A DNA stretch of 64,000 nt from Candidatus Gastranaerophilales bacterium HUM_9. Lineage in GTDB: Bacteria > Cyanobacteriota > Vampirovibrionia > Gastranaerophilales > Gastranaerophilaceae. The stretch covers positions 344,585-408,584 of the forward strand of contig DABG01000018.1 in NCBI GenBank assembly GCA_002103075.1, written 5' to 3'. The position numbers were made by a program, and so were the translations under genes. Below the pieces are notes generated by a model. That model worked only from the letters and a program-made list of their open reading frames with translations. It was not told the origin of the DNA and did no database searches. Each line of letters opens with the position of its first letter. Position 1 is the first letter of the stretch. Positions 62,860 through 64,000 of this stretch are shown one piece after another.

Positions 62860-63102
62860 TTATTTTAATTTTACTGTTACTGAACGAATTTTCTTAGTAT
62901 ATTCAATTTTGTCTTCTCTTGACAACCAACCAAGACCCATTTCAGCAAAGTTTTCATATAAGTTCAAATCTTTTTTTAGCTTAGAGATAGATACTTCACC
63001 TTTGTCTGACAAATAGTTGTAAATCATACCTGCTGCGTTAATGATTTCTTGTTGAATGTTAGCATCAGCTGCTAATGTTGCTTTTTTCTTTAATAGTGCC
63101 AT
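62860..63102 (-). CDS. Winged helix-turn-helix protein of DUF2582 type
   Basis: 80 residues. EIINAAGMIYNYLSDKGEVSISKLKKDL and MGLGWLSREDKI match the small winged-helix family in which a GWL-x-RE(D)KI motif is diagnostic. Probably a DNA-binding regulator. AAAGGAG precedes the ATG. Confidence 0.82.
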   Translation of the reverse strand: MALLKKKATLAADANIQQEIINAAGMIYNYLSDKGEVSISKLKKDLNLYENFAEMGLGWLSREDKIEYTKKIRSVTVKLK

Positions 63103-63163
63103 ATTAACTAACTCCTTTTCTTGATTACATATATATATTATTTTAAAAATTTAATTTATGCAA

Positions 63164-63179
63164 TATAATATTAATTAAT
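63164..63179 (+). promoter_or_regulatory. -10 element of the partial helicase gene
   Basis: TATAAT at 63164-63169, 10 nt before the ATG and without a ribosome-binding site, so near-leaderless. Confidence 0.45.
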
Positions 63180-64000
63180 ATGATAATAAATAAAATTTCT
63201 GATAAAAATAACGTAAAAATTATAACAAAGCAATATCTGGAATGGCTTGATATGGGTGCTATTTCGTCTGAGATATTAGTGTTAAGTTTTAATTCAAATT
63301 CTAAAAAAAATATTGAAAAAAATATACTAAAATTAACAAAAAAAAATCTATTATCAGAATTTAAAATTCATACTTTTAACGGTTTAATTTATAACACAAT
63401 TTTGGATAATTGGAGCAAGTTAGAAGATTTGCTAGATAAAGAAGATTGTATAATTTCACCTAATCTTGTAGGACTTGAAGTTTCACAGCTTCTGTTTAAG
63501 CAGATTATTCAGGAACAAGTGGTTAAGGGTTATAATTCTAAAAAATCCTTGTTGCAACAGATTTTTAGACGTTATTCTTTAATTGTAAATAATCACCTTT
63601 CCCCAACAGAAATTAAACATAAATCAGAAATTTTGCACGAAGCATTTGGAGAAGATGCAAATAATATTATCAATCTTTATAAGTCGAAAACTATTGATTT
63701 GAGAAGTTTTGATTATATTAGACAGGCTCAAATTTTTGGATATATTTATAAAAATACTGAGTATTTTAAAAATATTAAATATTTAATAATTGAAGATGGC
63801 GATGAAGTGACGCCATTGTTAATAGATTTTGTAAAATTGATTGCTAAGCAATTGAAAGATAGCTTAATTTTGTTAGATGTAAATGGCGGAAGTCGTTGTG
63901 GATATTTGTGTGCAGACCTTGAGGCACCACAAAAGTTTGAGAAAATTTTTAAAGAAAAAATTCAAAATTATGATGATAAATTTGTTGATAAAACTATTTG
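63180..64000 (+). CDS. UvrD-like helicase family protein lacking an obvious Walker A motif (C-terminus outside window)
   Basis: The frame opens at the ATG at 63180 and runs to the edge (273 codons seen). ISSEILVLSFNSNSKKNIEKNI matches motif Ia of superfamily 1 helicases, FKIHTFNGLIYNTI the TFH motif, and YLIIEDGDEVTPLLIDFVKLI the motif II region with E-D-G-D in place of D-E-x-Q. A GxGKT P-loop expected before motif Ia is absent because the protein begins just there, so it is probably ATPase-inactive or AddB-like in part. Rest unknown. Confidence 0.6.
   Translation, partial: MIINKISDKNNVKIITKQYLEWLDMGAISSEILVLSFNSNSKKNIEKNILKLTKKNLLSEFKIHTFNGLIYNTILDNWSKLEDLLDKEDCIISPNLVGLEVSQLLFKQIIQEQVVKGYNSKKSLLQQIFRRYSLIVNNHLSPTEIKHKSEILHEAFGEDANNIINLYKSKTIDLRSFDYIRQAQIFGYIYKNTEYFKNIKYLIIEDGDEVTPLLIDFVKLIAKQLKDSLILLDVNGGSRCGYLCADLEAPQKFEKIFKEKIQNYDDKFVDKTI

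Overview
The window is AT-rich bacterial chromosome with densely packed housekeeping genes, five tRNA genes, hairpin terminators and small accessory patches. Pyruvate formate-lyase indicates an anaerobic fermentative lifestyle. No flagellar, sporulation-operon or LPS genes are seen (a single SpoIID-domain protein is present). AT content, a GH57 glycosidase and the many unusual lineage-specific proteins starting M-K/R-I-x-N-N and carrying an F-G-A-type motif would fit an uncultured gut lineage such as Gastranaerophilales (Vampirovibrionia/Melainabacteria). That assignment is an inference from style of gene content, not from a marker gene.

Layout: 1-1700 holds a partial secreted protein, hairpin repeats and a putative ADP-ribosyltransferase. 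1.8-6.2 kb carries a pyruvate formate-lyase split into two genes, then aroH-fmt-def. 6.3-7.1 kb is a tRNA-Leu bracketed on both sides by tandem duplications. 7.2-8.2 kb has phage debris and a small ORF in front of a CHASE2-GGDEF cyclase and trmFO. 11.3-14.4 kb holds tRNA-Glu, an XRE regulator, an EF-hand/HExxH protein and tRNA-Asp with a duplicated 3' end. 15.9-20 kb is an operon nrtR-like, secG, SDR, proB, proA. 20-26 kb holds mostly uncharacterised proteins. 25.9-30.3 kb has speD, clpC and a uridine-kinase-like gene. 30.5-36 kb is a cluster of unusual proteins. 36.2-42 kb has pgi, cysS, a SpoIID-domain protein and a methionine gamma-lyase-family protein. 42.2-46 kb carries an L,D-transpeptidase, a stomatin-like protein and a coupled pair of unknown proteins. 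46.1-49.4 kb is TPR, lysC and a secreted protein. 49.5-53.4 kb has a GH57 enzyme, a toxin-antitoxin cassette between 39-bp direct repeats, a P-loop kinase, tRNA-Thr and tRNA-Gly. 53.5-64 kb has a metal P-type ATPase, an HNH-like protein, mutL, an SGNH hydrolase, a helical-repeat protein, pncC, an EF-hand protein, recO, a winged-helix protein and a partial UvrD-like helicase.

Three patterns are not explained by ordinary annotation. (1) A promoter-like motif, TAGCAA followed by an A/T tract and TATTTTTTA, occurs at least nine times, almost always before uncharacterised or effector-like genes. In three genes it sits exactly 35 nt before the ATG, as expected for a -35 box of a leaderless transcript. 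(2) Several of the same genes encode an N-terminal segment with a [V/I/P]-[N/S/R]-F-[G/K/Q]-[A/G/S] motif, suggesting one regulon and perhaps one export or localisation route. (3) A short repeat has constant flanks and a constant ACTTA loop, while the two stem arms differ between copies by fully compensatory changes, even between two otherwise almost identical tandem copies beside tRNA-Leu.
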